Both the position numbers and the translations under genes were made by a program. Positions 62,678-64,000 of a DNA stretch of 64,000 bases are shown here, piece by piece; the first letter of the stretch is position 1; every line of letters begins with the position of its first letter. The notes beneath the pieces are model-generated. The model ran no database searches and was not told the DNA's origin. It saw only the letters and a program-made list of their open reading frames with translations. The DNA comes from Trebonia sp963773105 (GTDB lineage Bacteria > Actinomycetota > Actinomycetes > Streptosporangiales > Streptosporangiaceae): positions 1-64,000 of the forward strand of contig CAVZAA010000007.1 of NCBI GenBank assembly GCA_963773105.1. Direction: 5' to 3'.

Positions 62678-64000
62678 TTAACCTTTCGCGTCTGCCCAGC
62701 AGCGGACAGTGCTGATGTCGGCGATGAACCGAACCGGCCCACCCGGCGCCCAGCGCCTCGCGGTCTCGGCCAGGCAGTCGCCGACCAGTTCCGCTGCCTG
62801 CGTCGCGCGGTCCTCGGGGACGTGCACGAGCAGCTCGTCGTGCAGGCAGAGCACGATCCGCGCGCCAACCGGGGCCGCCCGGGCGCGGACCGTGACCGCC
62901 CACATCTTGAACAGCTCGGCGGCGGCGCCCTGGATCAGCGCATTCCTCCCGTATCGGCCGCGCCCGGCTCTGGCCCGCAAGGTCTCGGCCCCGACGGTGC
63001 CCGCGCCGCCGGACATCCGGATCAGCCTGCCGCCGTAGGTGCGCAGGTCCCGCCCGGCCTGGGCGGAGCGGTCGGCGTCGTCGAGGTAGCCCATGGCGAC
63101 CGGGTAGGCGGTCCGCATTCGCCGCCCGGCGGTGCCGCCATGTCCGGTGGTCTGCCCGTACATCGCGGCGATCATCGCAACCTTGGCGGTCGGCCGGTCT
63201 ACGCTGAGCTGGGCGGCGACCGGCAGGTACATGTCGTCGGCGGCGGTGGCGGCCGCGAGCGCGGCGTCGCCGGACACGGCCGCGAGCACCCGGGGCTCGA
63301 TCTGCCCGAGGTCGGCGCGGACGAAGAGGTGACCGGGCTCGGCGATGACCGCCCGGCGGAGCACGGCGGGCATGTTGTGCAGCCCGCTGGACGCGGTCAT
63401 GCGCCCGGCCGCCCCGTCGCATCCGGTCCAGGCCCCGCGCAGGCGGCCGTCGGGCCCGAGGGCCTCGTCCAGCCACCCGTACCCGTAGGTGGTGGCGATC
63501 CGCTCCGCCTTGCGCCAATCCAGCAGCGCCGCCACCAGCGGCGACTTGTCCTTGTACTCCTCCAGCCGCCAGGCGCGGGTGTCCGGCACGTCGATCCCGG
63601 CCGCGGCCAGCAGCGTTCGCACCTGGACGGGACTGCGCAGGTCGGCGACTACCCCGGCCGGCGCGTGCCGCAGCACCCGCTCGTCCCTGGCCGCCCGGCT
63701 GGCCGCCATGTCGCCCGCGCCGCGCGGCCGAGGCCCGATGATGTCGGCCAGCAGGCCTTCCGCCGCCGCCCGGTCCATCGGCAGCCCGTCCGCCGCCAGC
63801 TCGGCCGCCAGCAGCTCGACCGTCGACTCGCTGCGGGCAGTGGCGACCTCGATCCCGCGATCGTTTCCGGCCGCGAGCGCGGCCCGCTGGAGGTCCGCCG
63901 CCTCGAGCGCCTCCGCCGCGCCCAGCGCCGGCGCCTCCGGCTGCTCGCCTGCGAAGCTGAACAGGTCGGGTTCGCCCGAAGCGGGCGACGGGACCTGATC
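62678..64000 (-). CDS. DNA polymerase I-like protein (family A polymerase; runs off right edge)
   Basis: At least 441 residues in the window, frame open to the edge. The family A polymerase domain is clear: LLDWRKAERIATTYGYGWLD, GAAGRMTASSGLHNMP, motif A FVRADLGQIEPRVLAAVSGD, motif B KVAMIAAMYGQTTG and motif C LCLHDELLVHVP. It matches the actinomycete bifunctional 3'-5' exonuclease/polymerase proteins with a short or degenerate exonuclease N-terminus, most of which lies to the right. In motif A a Gln-Ile-Glu follows the Asp, as in Pol I. Involved in repair or gap filling rather than replication. Confidence 0.9.
   Translation of the reverse strand, partial: DQVPSPASGEPDLFSFAGEQPEAPALGAAEALEAADLQRAALAAGNDRGIEVATARSESTVELLAAELAADGLPMDRAAAEGLLADIIGPRPRGAGDMAASRAARDERVLRHAPAGVVADLRSPVQVRTLLAAAGIDVPDTRAWRLEEYKDKSPLVAALLDWRKAERIATTYGYGWLDEALGPDGRLRGAWTGCDGAAGRMTASSGLHNMPAVLRRAVIAEPGHLFVRADLGQIEPRVLAAVSGDAALAAATAADDMYLPVAAQLSVDRPTAKVAMIAAMYGQTTGHGGTAGRRMRTAYPVAMGYLDDADRSAQAGRDLRTYGGRLIRMSGGAGTVGAETLRARAGRGRYGRNALIQGAAAELFKMWAVTVRARAAPVGARIVLCLHDELLVHVPEDRATQAAELVGDCLAETARRWAPGGPVRFIADISTVRCWADAKG

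Noticed and set aside
1..64000. CRISPR array
   Set aside because: No set of regularly spaced short repeats was seen; the repeats found are att copies, operators or gene duplications.

Overview
The window is high-GC DNA with dense GTG/ATG-started genes, actinomycete-type gene families (long ICL2-type isocitrate lyase, DprE2, a DPPR-synthase-like UbiA, PF04672 methyltransferase, AICE-type integrase/GntR/Nudix set) and many TetR/MarR/MerR regulators. It fits a filamentous actinomycete, perhaps a Streptosporangiales relative; the species cannot be named from the sequence alone.

Layout. (1) 1-4.2 kb: a leftward isocitrate lyase running off the left edge, a MazEF-like pair and about 1.1 kb of degenerate DNA. 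(2) 4.2-32.9 kb: a mosaic of integrated elements punctuated by four copies of the same roughly 40-bp tRNA 3' end (5931, 8028, 11556, 32835), the usual scar of tyrosine-recombinase elements. An IS1380 element sits inside the first copy. The 8.0-11.6 kb unit keeps AICE-type genes: integrase 3' part, GntR 3' part and Nudix. The 11.6-32.8 kb unit carries transposase debris and then an aromatic-catabolism island. That island has a leftward five-gene operon (extradiol dioxygenase, FAH-family hydrolase, CoA ligase, MhpA-like hydroxylase, DoxX-like protein), a TetR divergent from a TfdB-like hydroxylase, a second TetR, HdeD and BON membrane/envelope genes, a PF04185 phosphoesterase lipoprotein, an AI-2E-type permease and an LPG-synthase-like membrane protein. 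(3) 33-41 kb: a second integrase scrap, a phosphotransferase, a methyltransferase, a secreted barrel protein, a NarL-type two-component system, a principal-type sigma factor, a VOC protein, carbonic anhydrase and MarR. (4) 41-48.6 kb: several frameshifted genes and a leftward operon (aldolase-PfkB fusion, class III aminotransferase, APC permease) divergent from a TetR. (5) 48.6-64 kb: mostly intact chromosome-like genes: lactonase, TetR with MMPL and MFS exporters, GNAT, amidohydrolase, YjbR, methyltransferase, MerR with a truncated Hsp20, peptide deformylase, a cell-wall arabinose module (NAGPA-like, UbiA, DprE2), a PyrH paralogue and a family A DNA polymerase cut by the right edge.

How it works together. 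The strongest local signal is a 16-bp palindrome (YATCA-N4-TGAT-N-RC) found at four places: before the meta-cleavage operon, before the second tetR, before hdeD plus the phosphoesterase, and in the divergent region between an hdeD duplicate and the AI-2E permease. It implies one TetR regulon joining ring cleavage with membrane proteins. Single-base indels interrupt at least ten otherwise well-conserved genes, so either pseudogene decay or sequence error must be settled before function is assigned to them.
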